NCBI GenBank assembly: GCA_040756515.1
Contig: JBFLYW010000015.1
Coordinates: 16,023-80,022 of the forward strand
DNA from: DSXH01 sp020724325
GTDB taxonomy: Bacteria; Bacteroidota; Ignavibacteria; Ignavibacteriales; Melioribacteraceae
Reading direction: 5' to 3'
Length of the DNA: 64,000 nt
Made by a program: the position numbers and the translations under genes. The notes below the pieces were generated by a model, which ran no database searches, had not been told where the DNA came from, and saw only the letters and a list, made by a program, of their open reading frames with translations. Shown one piece after another: positions 35,061-45,000 of the stretch; position 1 is the first letter of the stretch; each line of letters begins with the position of its first letter.

Positions 35061-35702
35061 TCAAACAAGAAACCGATTGTTGCTTTTTTCGTATCCTATA
35101 GTACTATAGGACTCATGACCGGGTAATATTTTAACATCATCTGGCAGCGTGAATAATTTATCACGAATGGATTTAATTAGGGTATTAAAATCACCGCCCC
35201 AAAGGTCAGTTCTTCCAATACTCTCTTTAAATAATACATCACCGGTAAAACAAATTTTTTCAGATTCAAAATAGAGGCAATATCCGCCCGGCGAATGCCC
35301 GGGTACGTGTAAAAATTTACCGCACACATTCCCTAAACAGAATGCCATACTCTCGCTGATAAATTTATCTGGATTTGGAGATGGCGAAAGAGGAGTTCCA
35401 TAAACGTTTCCCTGTTCCACCATTAAGTCTAAGAGGAATAAATCCTCTTCTGGTGCAATAAAAATTGGATTATAATTCTCCTTAATAAAAGAATTACCAA
35501 ATATGTGATCGATATGGCAATGCGTATTTACAAGGTACTTTAAAATTAGTTCATTCTCATCAATTGTATCTGTAAGTATTTTTCTCTCTTTTTCATTATA
35601 GCAGCCGGGATCTATAACGGCAGCCGCTCTTGTATCATTATCATAAACAAGATAAGTGTTTTCGTAGAACGGATTGAAAACAAATTTCTTTACTGTAATC
35701 AT
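35061..35702 (-). CDS. Metallo-beta-lactamase fold hydrolase (glyoxalase II-like)
   Basis: A 213-residue MBL hydrolase with the metal motif NTHCHIDHIFGN, the second histidine in VPGHSPGGYCLYF, the bridging aspartate in CFTGDVLFKESIGRTDL and the last histidine in LPGHESYS. This is the YcbL/GloB subgroup, which hydrolyses thioesters such as S-lactoylglutathione, though the true substrate is unproven. It begins three bases after the aroC stop. Confidence 0.9.
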   Translation of the reverse strand: MITVKKFVFNPFYENTYLVYDNDTRAAAVIDPGCYNEKERKILTDTIDENELILKYLVNTHCHIDHIFGNSFIKENYNPIFIAPEEDLFLLDLMVEQGNVYGTPLSPSPNPDKFISESMAFCLGNVCGKFLHVPGHSPGGYCLYFESEKICFTGDVLFKESIGRTDLWGGDFNTLIKSIRDKLFTLPDDVKILPGHESYSTIGYEKSNNRFLV

Positions 35703-35705
35703 AGT

Positions 35706-36902
35706 TTATTTCAAAAAATTCTTTTTGAGACGCGGATAAATTTTATTCACATAATTTTTATAATTATCACGAGTTTCTTCTATGGAATCGCCGCCAAATT
35801 TTTCTAAAAATCTTTTTGCCAGAACCCAGGCAGTCATAGATTCGGCAATAACAGAGCAGGCAGGAACGGCAACAAAATCACTTCTTTCGCGTCTGGCTTC
35901 AACCGGTTTATTCTTTTTTAAATCAATTGTAGCAATAGGTTTCATTAAAGTTGCAATAGGTTTCATAGATGCTCTAATAATCAAAGGCATTCCATTAGAG
36001 ATTCCTCCTTCAATTCCGCCGGCACGGTTTGTTTTACGAATAATCTGATTGTTCCTGTAAACTATTTCGTCGTGAACCTCAGAACCATATTTCATTGCTG
36101 AGTTAAATCCATCACCAATTTCAACACCTTTAACTGCATTTATGGACATAATTGCGTGAGACAAATCTGCTTCAAGTCTTGTATTGTAGGAAGCATAACT
36201 TCCGAGACCAACCGGAACGCCCGTTGCAATAACGTAAAAAGTACCGCCGAGAGTATCGCCTTTCTTTTTAGCTGTCTTTATTTTCTTTACAATTCTTTCC
36301 TCTTGTTCCATATCCAGAACACGCACAGAACTTTTATCTGCGGTTTTAGAAATTTTATTGATGTCTATTTTTATGTTAGTGTACGGATTAAAATTATTTT
36401 TCCCGGATATACCGCCAATGCTTTCAACATAGCTTCCGACATAGATTCCGAATTCTTCAAGGAGTCTTTTTGCAATAGAACATGCGGCAACACGTGCGGC
36501 AGTTTCTCTTGCGCTTGCTCTTTCTATCGAATTCCTTATGTCATCATAATTATATTTAGTTACTCCAACCAGATCGGCATGACCGGGTCTGGGAATTGAA
36601 ATCTTTTCATAAGCAGTATCGATTTCTTCAATGCTCATCATATCTTTCCAATTTTGCCAATCCTTGTTCCATATAATCATTGAGATTGGAGAGCCAATAG
36701 TTTTACCAAACCGAATACCGGAAATAATTTCAACCTGATCGGATTCAATTTTCATCCGTAGTCCTCGCCCGTATCCGGCTTGCCTCCTTTTCAATTGTGC
36801 GTTTATATATTCCGGCTTAATTTTAATATTAGAAGGAAATCCGGTTATAATTGTGATCAGACCTTTTCCGTGTGATTCACCAGCAGTATGAAATTCGATC
36901 AT
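35706..36902 (-). CDS. aroC: Chorismate synthase
   Basis: Converts EPSP to chorismate, the last shared step of aromatic amino acid synthesis, using reduced FMN. The start MIEFHTAGESHGKGL, the arginine-rich RRQAGYGRGLRMKIE, RPGHADLVGVTKY, ERASARETAARVAA and GGISNGMPLIIRASMKP are signatures of AroC. I choose ATG 36902 (398 residues), where the family starts; TTG 36929 would add nine. A terminator hairpin lies only 32 bases upstream. The MBL hydrolase follows with a three-base gap. Confidence 0.96.
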   Translation of the reverse strand: MIEFHTAGESHGKGLITIITGFPSNIKIKPEYINAQLKRRQAGYGRGLRMKIESDQVEIISGIRFGKTIGSPISMIIWNKDWQNWKDMMSIEEIDTAYEKISIPRPGHADLVGVTKYNYDDIRNSIERASARETAARVAACSIAKRLLEEFGIYVGSYVESIGGISGKNNFNPYTNIKIDINKISKTADKSSVRVLDMEQEERIVKKIKTAKKKGDTLGGTFYVIATGVPVGLGSYASYNTRLEADLSHAIMSINAVKGVEIGDGFNSAMKYGSEVHDEIVYRNNQIIRKTNRAGGIEGGISNGMPLIIRASMKPIATLMKPIATIDLKKNKPVEARRERSDFVAVPACSVIAESMTAWVLAKRFLEKFGGDSIEETRDNYKNYVNKIYPRLKKNFLK

Positions 36903-36933
36903 CAGTAATTTCGCATTTATTTTGTGCAAATAT

Positions 36934-36965
36934 AAAAAAAGCGTCCGAATATTGGACGCTTTTTG
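36934..36965. terminator. Bidirectional terminator between htrA region and aroC
   Basis: GCGTCC (36941-36946) pairs with GGACGC (36954-36959) around GAATATT. Seven As precede and five to six Ts follow, so a T-run follows the stem in either direction. It most likely ends leftward transcripts from the htrA side before aroC. Confidence 0.85.
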
Positions 36966-37048
36966 TTAGATTCTGATATTTTATTAGTAACCTCCGGAAA
37001 ATATTGCCTGTCTTTTCGATCCCGTCGTTGACGGATGGGGCAAGTAGA

Positions 37049-37356
37049 ACCTAAACCTTGAAGGTCAAGAGTTGTTATTTATTTCCTCCTTACCTTCAAG
37101 GTTGTTGATTCTTCAGTCATACCGACTATGTCAGTATTCCTTCAGAATGACATGGTAAAAAGTGTACTGTCATTCTGAACCGAACGAAGTGAGGTGAAGA
37201 ATCTGTTCGTAGTTCCACAGTCGCTTCGCTCCTTCGGAATAACATTTCTCATCCAGCTTTGCGGGATTTGGAATGACATCTCTCTTTCGCTCCTTCGAAG
37301 TGACGTTTCTCTTTCGCTTTGCTCATTCGAAATAAAATTTCTGAATTTTTCAGAAG
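37049..37356. repeat. Intergenic repeat cluster (copy 2 of family, inverted relative to 61 kb copy)
   Basis: The 437-base gap downstream of htrA is filled by non-coding repeat sequence. It contains AACCTTGAAGGTCAAGAG, TCAGTCATACCGACT, GTCATTCTGAACCGAACGAA with GTGAGGTGAAGAATC, and several TCGCTCCTTCG stretches. It ends AATTTCTGAATTTTTCAGAAG. Most of it is the reverse complement of 61160-61620, and its right 55 bases match the element at 18894-18948 with one difference. No open frame or RNA gene is recognised. Confidence 0.85.
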
Positions 37357-37367
37357 CCTATCATTAA

Positions 37368-38873
37368 TTACTTCGGAATTTCAACTCCAACTAACCTGGA
37401 TGTTCCCTGCTTATCCATAACAATTCTAAGTAAAACTGCCTGACCTTTCTTATTATTAAAAACTGATTGAAGTTCAGAAACATTATTAATTTCCTTTTTA
37501 TCCGCAGAAGTAATAACCATTCCTCTCGCTATTCTTTGATTAAACACTCTGCCGAAATTTTTTACATTAGTAATCAGCACGCCGTTATCAACTTTATAAT
37601 CTTTCAGTTCTGCATCAGTCATATTTCTTACGGACATACCAAGCTCGTCAAATGTGTGTTCTTTAATATCCTTCTTACTTTCATTTTTATTTTTATTAGA
37701 AGAAGTAGTTGCAGTTTTTTTATCATCTTCATCGCGTGCTCTAAGCGTAACATATCTTTCAATTTCATTTCCATTGCGGTAGATAGTTAACCGAACTTGA
37801 GTTCCGGCTCTTTTAGAAGCAACGTAGGACTGCAATTCATTTGGCTGATTAACTTCGCGATCGTCAACTTTAAGAATTACATCACCTTGTTTAACATCTT
37901 CCTTCTCAGCGGCACCGCCTTTTACTATATCCTGTATTATCACACCTTTAGCTTCTTTCATGCCAAGTGCTTTAGCTGTTGATGCATCAACTTCTCCAAT
38001 GCTTACCCCGATGTAACCGCGGCTAACCTTCCCATTGGCAATAAGATCGTTAGCAACTGATTTTGCTAAATTAATTGGAATTGCAAATCCATAGCCAATA
38101 TATCTTTGTGTCATTCCATCAGTAGCAATTGCACTATTAACGCCGATAACCGCGCCATTTAAGTCTACTAACGCTCCACCACTATTACCCGGATTGATTG
38201 CTGCATCTGTTTGAATAAAGTTTTCTATTCCATATCCGTTCTCGTCACGGATAATATTTATATTTCTTCCGGTTGCACTTATAATTCCCGCTGTAACAGT
38301 TGATGTTAAAGAGAGAGGATTACCAATTGCCATAACCCATTGACCTACTTTCATCTTATCAGAGTCACCCAAAAAAGCTTCCGGTAAATTGTCTTTTTCT
38401 ATCTTGATTACTGCCAAATCTGTTAATGGATCAGTTCCAACTACTGTAGCATCATATTGTTCTTTATTATGTAATGAAACTCGAACTTGAGAAGAATTAT
38501 CAACAACGTGGTTATTTGTAAGGATATAGCCGTCATCGCTTATAATAATTCCGCTTCCGCCGCCTTGCTGTTCGCGCGGAATATCATCTCTAAATGGAAA
38601 GAAAAAGTGGAATCCATCCGGTAAAGTATTTTTAACTTTTGTAACTACTGTAATCTGCACAATTGATGGAGTAACCTTTTCAGCTACTTGCACAAATGCA
38701 TTATTAAACGCTTGAGCTTGAGGATCTAGCTGCTCGAATGGCGGTTTGGATGCACCGATTTGAATGTCTGCATAGCTTGGGCGGACTAATCCAAAGCCGG
38801 ATACCAGAATTGCACCAAAGACTATTCCAATAACAATCAATGCAACTGTTCCAAACATGTTTTTGTTTTTCAT
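37368..38873 (-). CDS. htrA: HtrA/DegP-type periplasmic serine protease
   Basis: A 501-residue Do-family protease and chaperone for misfolded envelope proteins. It has an N-terminal membrane segment (about 10-30). The catalytic triad lies at H122 in TNNHVVDN, D152 in DPLTDLAVIK and S231 in NPGNSGGALVD. Two PDZ domains follow (about 275-370 and 415-500), the first with GYIGVSIGEVD. The gene lies 20 bases downstream of recO, so it may be read from the pfkB-mtnA-recO unit. Confidence 0.96.
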   Translation of the reverse strand: MKNKNMFGTVALIVIGIVFGAILVSGFGLVRPSYADIQIGASKPPFEQLDPQAQAFNNAFVQVAEKVTPSIVQITVVTKVKNTLPDGFHFFFPFRDDIPREQQGGGSGIIISDDGYILTNNHVVDNSSQVRVSLHNKEQYDATVVGTDPLTDLAVIKIEKDNLPEAFLGDSDKMKVGQWVMAIGNPLSLTSTVTAGIISATGRNINIIRDENGYGIENFIQTDAAINPGNSGGALVDLNGAVIGVNSAIATDGMTQRYIGYGFAIPINLAKSVANDLIANGKVSRGYIGVSIGEVDASTAKALGMKEAKGVIIQDIVKGGAAEKEDVKQGDVILKVDDREVNQPNELQSYVASKRAGTQVRLTIYRNGNEIERYVTLRARDEDDKKTATTSSNKNKNESKKDIKEHTFDELGMSVRNMTDAELKDYKVDNGVLITNVKNFGRVFNQRIARGMVITSADKKEINNVSELQSVFNNKKGQAVLLRIVMDKQGTSRLVGVEIPK

Positions 38874-38893
38874 TTATTTATACCTCCTGATTT

Positions 38894-39631
38894 TTAAATT
38901 AATTCTAATGACTTTAGACCCTTAAATTCCTCTAAATTATATTTTAAAAATTTTACTAAGAGCCGAATAACTTTCCAAAGGTTTTTATAATCGTATTCGA
39001 TCTCATTTTTTTTGTGGTTTAGACCAATTAATAAATTAAAAAGTTCCTTACTAAGTTCAACGTGGACTAACCTGTCTGACTTGCAATTCTTGCAAAGGAT
39101 TCCAGATGTATAGTTAAAAGCCACACTATCATCATTATTAATTTTATTGCTGCAGAGCGAACATGAATCGATTGATATTGCATAGCCGATTTCTCTGATG
39201 AAGAAGATAAAATATTTCGCAAAAATTAGTTTGAAATCTTTATCGATGTTATTTATCAGTTTAAGTGCTTTCACAGTTCCGCTAAATAATTTTTTATGAG
39301 GTTCGTGCTCAACAGTAAGATAGGATAATAATTCGATAATGGCAGAAGCAAATTGAATACGCTCTAAATTTTCTTTTATAAGTGCAAAGTGATTAATCAA
39401 ATCCGCTTCTTTAATAAGCTGAATATCGCGGGTATCTTTCTTATAGAGAACAATCTGAACATGGTTAAAAGTATCGAGAATTAATCCATACTTCGATTTT
39501 GATGAACGCGCACCTTTTACAATTGCTGTAATTTTACCCAATTCTTCCGAGAAGAAATGAATGATTCTGCTCGTATCACCGTAATCGAGTTTGCTTAATA
39601 CAATTGCTTCCGTTTTTATTAGTTCAGACAT
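38894..39631 (-). CDS. recO: DNA repair protein RecO
   Basis: RecO helps load RecA on SSB-coated DNA in the RecFOR pathway. The 245-residue protein has an N-terminal OB fold (TEAIVLSKLDYGDTSRIIHF, TAIVKGARSSKSKYG), a helical middle and a CxxC...CxxC zinc site (CSLC and CKNC near residues 155-180). Length is normal. It overlaps the mtnA end by 13 bases. Confidence 0.94.
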   Translation of the reverse strand: MSELIKTEAIVLSKLDYGDTSRIIHFFSEELGKITAIVKGARSSKSKYGLILDTFNHVQIVLYKKDTRDIQLIKEADLINHFALIKENLERIQFASAIIELLSYLTVEHEPHKKLFSGTVKALKLINNIDKDFKLIFAKYFIFFIREIGYAISIDSCSLCSNKINNDDSVAFNYTSGILCKNCKSDRLVHVELSKELFNLLIGLNHKKNEIEYDYKNLWKVIRLLVKFLKYNLEEFKGLKSLELI

Positions 39632-40635
39632 TTTAAAAAATTATAAGGTGGACTGAATAGAGATTTTTCAGTAATAATAGCTGTTATCAACTGGTTAGGA
39701 GTAATATCAAATGCAGGACAAAATGCATCATAATTTTCTGATGTAAAACGGATTCCGTTCAGCTCGAATAGTTCTTTCTTATCGCGTAATTCAATTTTGA
39801 TACTTTTACCGGTTTTCGATTTAATATCAACTGATGTTGAAGGAGCAGCAATGTAAAACGGGATAGAATGATGCTTGCAAAGTACCGCCAGGTTATACGT
39901 TCCAATTTTATTTGCGGTATCGCCATTAACGGCAATACGGTCGGCACCGGTAATTACCAGATCAACTTTTCCTTGTTTCATAAGCATGGCTGCGGTTGAA
40001 TCGGTAATTATCTTGAAAGGAATATTATAATAATTTAGTTCCCATGAGGTTAATCTTGAACCTTGCAATAAAGGACGCGTTTCATCGACATAAACAAAAT
40101 CTACAAGACCGTTTTCAAATCCCTTTCTTATAACATTTAACGCTGTACCATCTCCGCCTGTTGCTAATGCGCCGGTGTTGCAATGTGTAAGAACTGTTTT
40201 CTTTTTACTGAATATTGCTAATCCATTCTTGGCAATTAAGTCGCACATTTTAATATCATTATCATGAATTTCCTTAGCCTTTTTCAAAAGTATCTCAAAC
40301 AAATTATCTGCCGATGAATTTTTGTCAAATAATTTTTTCAATTCGGTTAAAGCATAAAAAAGATTTACAGCAGTAGGACGTGTAATTGAAATGCGTTGAA
40401 AAGCATTATTAAAAATTTCATAAAAATTATCAGAGCAGTTTTTTACAGAAAGAGCCAGAGCATAAGCGGCTGCAATACCAATTGCAGGTGCACCGCGCAC
40501 TTCTAATCTTTCTATTGCTTCTGCAATCCGTTCATAATCATCTGTTACAATATATTCTAACTGTAGCGGAAGTTTAGTTTGATTGATGATATGAAGTTTA
40601 TTTTCTTTATACTCTACTGCACGAATCCGATGCAT
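39619..40635 (-). CDS. mtnA: S-methyl-5-thioribose-1-phosphate isomerase
   Basis: MtnA converts methylthioribose-1-phosphate to methylthioribulose-1-phosphate in the methionine salvage pathway. The 338-residue protein shows RGAPAIGIAAAYALALS, the catalytic cysteine in LTHCNTGALATGGDGTAL, ETRPLLQGSRLTSWEL and the catalytic aspartate in ITGADRIAVNGDTANKIGTY. It starts just after a PfkB kinase gene (one-base gap), a pairing that hints at a linked nucleoside or sugar step. Confidence 0.95.
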   Translation of the reverse strand: MHRIRAVEYKENKLHIINQTKLPLQLEYIVTDDYERIAEAIERLEVRGAPAIGIAAAYALALSVKNCSDNFYEIFNNAFQRISITRPTAVNLFYALTELKKLFDKNSSADNLFEILLKKAKEIHDNDIKMCDLIAKNGLAIFSKKKTVLTHCNTGALATGGDGTALNVIRKGFENGLVDFVYVDETRPLLQGSRLTSWELNYYNIPFKIITDSTAAMLMKQGKVDLVITGADRIAVNGDTANKIGTYNLAVLCKHHSIPFYIAAPSTSVDIKSKTGKSIKIELRDKKELFELNGIRFTSENYDAFCPAFDITPNQLITAIITEKSLFSPPYNFLKCLN

Positions 40636-40636
40636 A

Positions 40637-41545
40637 CTAACTAAAGCTCGATAATTCCTTAAACTCCAGGAATCGGTTATGAATTTCCAAAAAGCTAAGG
40701 TTTTCTAAACCTTTTGTACTGAATTTTTCTACGCAGAAAGAAGCCATAACAGAACCATAAACAACAGCACGTTTAAGATTGCTGAAAGAGAAATCGCGGT
40801 TCTTATGCAAGTAACCTGTAAACCCACCGGCAAAGGCATCGCCGGCACCTGTAGGGTCAAAAATATTTTCCATTGGATAAGCCGGCGCAGAAAAAATTGT
40901 ATTATCGCCAAATAGTAAAGCGCCGTGCTCGCCCTTTTTTATTATCAAATATTCTGGACCCATCTTAGTAATTTTATGCGCAGCTTTTATAAGATTAGGT
41001 TCTTTTGCCATTAAACGCGCTTCAGAATCGTTAATTATAAGAATGTTTACGCGCTTTAAAACTTGTAATAATTCGTCTGGTGCACGTTCAATCCAAAAAT
41101 TCATTGTATCGCATACAATAAATTTAGGGGAATCGAGCTGATTAAGAACATTTATCTGCAGCGATGGCGCAATATTTCCTAATATTATAAAACTACTTTT
41201 CCTGTTTCTTGCCGGAATAACCGGCTTAAAGTGTTCAAACACATTTAGATGAGTAAAGATTGAATCGCGTACATTCAAATCATAATGATAACGGCATCCG
41301 TAACGAAAAGTTTTTGCACCTTCAACAACTTGAAGTCCTTCTAAATCGATATTATGATTTTCGAGCATTTTAATATGCTCGTAGTTAAAATCGCTTCCTA
41401 CTACACCAACTATACTAACCGGTCCTGTAAAATAGGATGCAGCTAAAGAAATGTAAGTAATTGAACCACCAAGCGCATTTTGAATTTTGTCGAAAGGTGT
41501 TTCAATATCATCTAAACCGATAGAACCAACTACCAAAAGCCCCAC
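40637..41545 (-). CDS. PfkB-family carbohydrate or nucleoside kinase
   Basis: A 302-residue ribokinase-fold protein. The N terminus GLLVVGSIGLDDIETP and NALGGSITYISLAASYF form the substrate lid region, and DPTGAGDAFAGGFTGYL is the PfkB signature 2 with the catalytic aspartate. The substrate is unknown; adjacency to mtnA suggests a ribosyl compound. The start is GTG at 41545 with AGAAGGAAT upstream. Confidence 0.88.
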   Translation of the reverse strand: MGLLVVGSIGLDDIETPFDKIQNALGGSITYISLAASYFTGPVSIVGVVGSDFNYEHIKMLENHNIDLEGLQVVEGAKTFRYGCRYHYDLNVRDSIFTHLNVFEHFKPVIPARNRKSSFIILGNIAPSLQINVLNQLDSPKFIVCDTMNFWIERAPDELLQVLKRVNILIINDSEARLMAKEPNLIKAAHKITKMGPEYLIIKKGEHGALLFGDNTIFSAPAYPMENIFDPTGAGDAFAGGFTGYLHKNRDFSFSNLKRAVVYGSVMASFCVEKFSTKGLENLSFLEIHNRFLEFKELSSFS

Positions 41546-41602
41546 TGAATATTCCTTCTTTTTGTGCCTCTAATATAATTAAAACCCGTTCATTTTTTCT
41601 GA

Positions 41603-42067
41603 TCAGGATATTTTTATTTCATTAAAATATAAGGTGCTCTTCTCTGTTGTAAAGTATTGATGGATATTATCTACAGAATTACGCTGCCCGTTCCAAGCAA
41701 GAAGTTTTTTAGCTTCTTCTTTAGAGACCCATTTATATTCTGAATGCTCGCTCGAAATTATTACTTCAGATGCTGAATTAACTAAAGCAGCAAATACAGG
41801 TATCATTATTACTTTATCTTTCTCAGGAGAGTAGAAAGAATTAACATTTGGAACAACCCACAATTTTTGAGGAACAAGACCTGTTTCTTCTAAAATTTCC
41901 CTTAGAGCGGCTGTGAAAGCTTTTTCATTTTCGTTAACCGACCCCGTTACCATTTGCCAAATTCCAGGGTATCTTTCATTATTAGCCCGCTTAAGAAGCA
42001 GAAATTCAATATCATTTCCTCTTTCCCTAAAAATGTGCGCTTCAATTAATGAATTATTTGTTTCCAT
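41603..42067 (-). CDS. Nudix hydrolase
   Basis: A 154-residue pyrophosphohydrolase. The Nudix box G-x5-E-x7-REILEETGL is perfect: G of GSVNENE, then KAFTAAL, then REILEETGL. The fold and length recall dihydroneopterin triphosphate or dATP pyrophosphatases, but the substrate is not assignable. It lies 14 bases downstream of the large outer-membrane protein gene. Confidence 0.91.
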   Translation of the reverse strand: METNNSLIEAHIFRERGNDIEFLLLKRANNERYPGIWQMVTGSVNENEKAFTAALREILEETGLVPQKLWVVPNVNSFYSPEKDKVIMIPVFAALVNSASEVIISSEHSEYKWVSKEEAKKLLAWNGQRNSVDNIHQYFTTEKSTLYFNEIKIS

Positions 42068-42081
42068 AATTTTTTTTATTT

Positions 42082-45000
42082 CTAAAAATATGCACGCGCT
42101 TCTGCTCGCAGTGTGTTAATTGGTTTTTGCTTTCCATATAGACGTCCATCGTAACTTACTGATGTCTGAACATAGCCGGCAATCTTATAATCGAAAAAGA
42201 CTCTCCAAAAATAATTCTTTCCTATTACGTTTCCACGTGTAATTTCGAACGGAATATTATTTACAGCAGAATTTGAGTTTAATTCGGTTCTTTCCGCTTC
42301 AATTCTGAGCCGACCAATATTAGCAAGTGAAAGGTTCACTCTTAATGTAATTGAATTTTGATCTATAACAGTTGGCTTTTGTGGAAATGTGTCTTCGCTT
42401 CTGCCGACCTGTATTTTCAATCCGGTTTCAACGTTGGAAATTGGGCGGTAATTAAATTCCGTTACAATGCTATTCTGATCTACCTGACGCGCACGGTTAG
42501 ATGAAGGAGGCGATAAAAGGTTATCGACCTGGTTAAGAAATTCAGTTTGATTATTAATTTCTTCTAGTAATTTTATTCGTACTCTAATTCCCCGTTCTCT
42601 GAAAAATCCTTTTTCTATTCCAGCAGAAAATTGATTTAGATTCCTTCTCTGTAAGAAACGAAGTCTTATTGAAATGTTACTATTGAATTGGAGAATGTTT
42701 ATATCCTGTTGAAAGAATTGTGAGCCTCGAATTGTTGTGGAGTGATTAAGGAAATTACCAAGATGCATCAAATAAATTTTACTTGTATTGGATTCCTTAC
42801 TGTTCTCTTCAACACGCCAGACGGTTTCTGTTGATAGAGCTTTCAGAATATCCGATAAAAAATCATTACTAGAAACAATTTTATTGAAGTCAATTCTCCA
42901 TCTAGTATTAATCTTTAGGTCGATTACGGGGAATAACTGATCGGTAGGAATTGTTAATATCACAAATTCACCATCGAAAGAAGTTAGTTGGAATTCGTTT
43001 TCTTCAGGAATTCCATTACTATTAAGATCACCAAGATAAATGTAACTACCTGTGCCTCGGGGAACTTTTACAAAAACTTTTTCAAGTCTTGCCGATTGTT
43101 CCGTTGATGCCTTATAAAATAAGTCGCCGGTTATAGAATTATTAAAGAAATTAAAACGACTCTGAGATAAGAACAAGATTGTTTCGTTATCTGTATTGCC
43201 CGTTTTTTTGAATTCATCGGTAAACTTTTTATTTCTGAAAGAGACATTTAGCGATGATGTAAATTCCTTTAGTCCCTTGTAATTAATCTGAAATTGCTGT
43301 GTATAAGCACGTGATTGTAGTGCGAGATTATAATTAAGCGGGAATGATTCTTCTCTATAAGAGTAGAGTGCTCTTAAATCAAAATTATTGGAAGCAGATA
43401 CTTCAACAAATGGAGCCAATTCAACATATTTTAAACTGGTTGAAAGCAAAGAATCGTTTTTATAATCCTCCTTATCTTCAAAGAAAAAATTTATTCCGGG
43501 TTTTATTATTCCAAATGAATAAAATCCTTTTCCGGTTTGTCGGTTCCAATTAGTTACTACCGAATAATTCCGGGAAGAGACATAGTCAACGTTGTAATCA
43601 ATATCTATTTTGTTTTCTTCTCTAAATTTGAAGAGAGAATTAATTCTATTTGAAGTGAACTGATCGCCCTGTTTCAGATATCCGTATTTTGATATTACTG
43701 ATAATGATTTTGCTGGGAATAAGCTAAGACTAATTTCTCTTAGAGTCTGATCGGATTTTTGCACATCACTAACATTGTAGTAACGGCTGAACTCAACTTC
43801 GTCTATACGGTCTAATGATGTATATCTGCCCTGAATAAAACGGTCTCTAATGCTAAAGCCAAACTTACCAAAGGATATGTTGCCAATATCAATTTCAAGC
43901 GGTTCAATTGTAAATAGAATATTGCGTGCAAAACCAAAACTATCAGAGTTATCAATTGCAGAAAATCTGTTCCGGTCCCATGAACTTCCAGAAAGTTCTA
44001 TATCCAGTTGAGTTCCTTGGATAATATTTGTCTTAACTGAAAAATTTCCAATCTGTTTCAACTCGGGCAATGGCAGAAAAATAACCGGCAAATAAGAACC
44101 GTAGCCAATTCCGGCAAATTTATATCTGCCCAAACTTTCTTTGATGTAATCTCCATTACCTTGCCCAACAAAGCTAAACGAAACATTGTAAATAGAATTA
44201 ATATTACCAGGAGAATATCTGTAGTAAGAATATGATTGGGAATTAATCAGCGTATCTACTTTCGTATAAATTCCGATTCGTCTGCCGGAAGTATCGGGCT
44301 GAGCAATAGAAACTCCGGATATCGAAGCATCAAACCGGTTAGCGCCGGCATTTCGTAATATTTCCAGATCAGACTCTGAAAAACTCAACTCAATTGGATT
44401 ATGCTGATCATCCCCTTCTCTTAAATAACTGATTCCCAATTTCAATTTTTCATCAAATAGAATTGATGAGTAATTAGTGCCAATAAAATTTCTGCGGTAT
44501 TTCTGATCTGTGTATTCAAAGTCGATTGATATTCTGCTTGCAGAAGTAATTAAACGTTTAGGAGTAAACACAATTTCAGAATTTGAATAGTCGATAACAT
44601 AATCATTGTTCTCACCGCGTTTTAATAATTCACCATCTAGATAGACTCTTTCGCTTCCGGCAATAATTATTATTAATCTTTCATTGTTGCTGCCAAACAA
44701 CCGATAAGGTCCCTGGTTTCCATCCAAACCGTAGAATTGGTTGGTGTTAAATTTACCTCGCGAGCCGGCTATTGCTACAAATCCCGAATGGTTATCAAAA
44801 TTAAATTCCCCTTTTAATCCTTGTAATTTTCTGGTGATTTGAGAGAACTCATTTTCGCGGTAATTAAGCTCGTAATCCCCAAAAGTACCGACTGCATTTT
44901 TATGTTTTACTTCTATAAAAACCTTGTCAAGTTCTTCTAATGTTTCAGTATTCCCTTCAGGAAGAATAGGAGTATTTTCATCCGATAAGGCGGCAACAAT

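Noticed and set aside
35094..35111. Perfect 18-base palindrome TCCTATAGTACTATAGGA inside the MBL hydrolase gene
   Set aside because: It lies within codons for conserved C-terminal residues, and a palindrome of this size can occur once by chance in a window this long. No related copy was seen.
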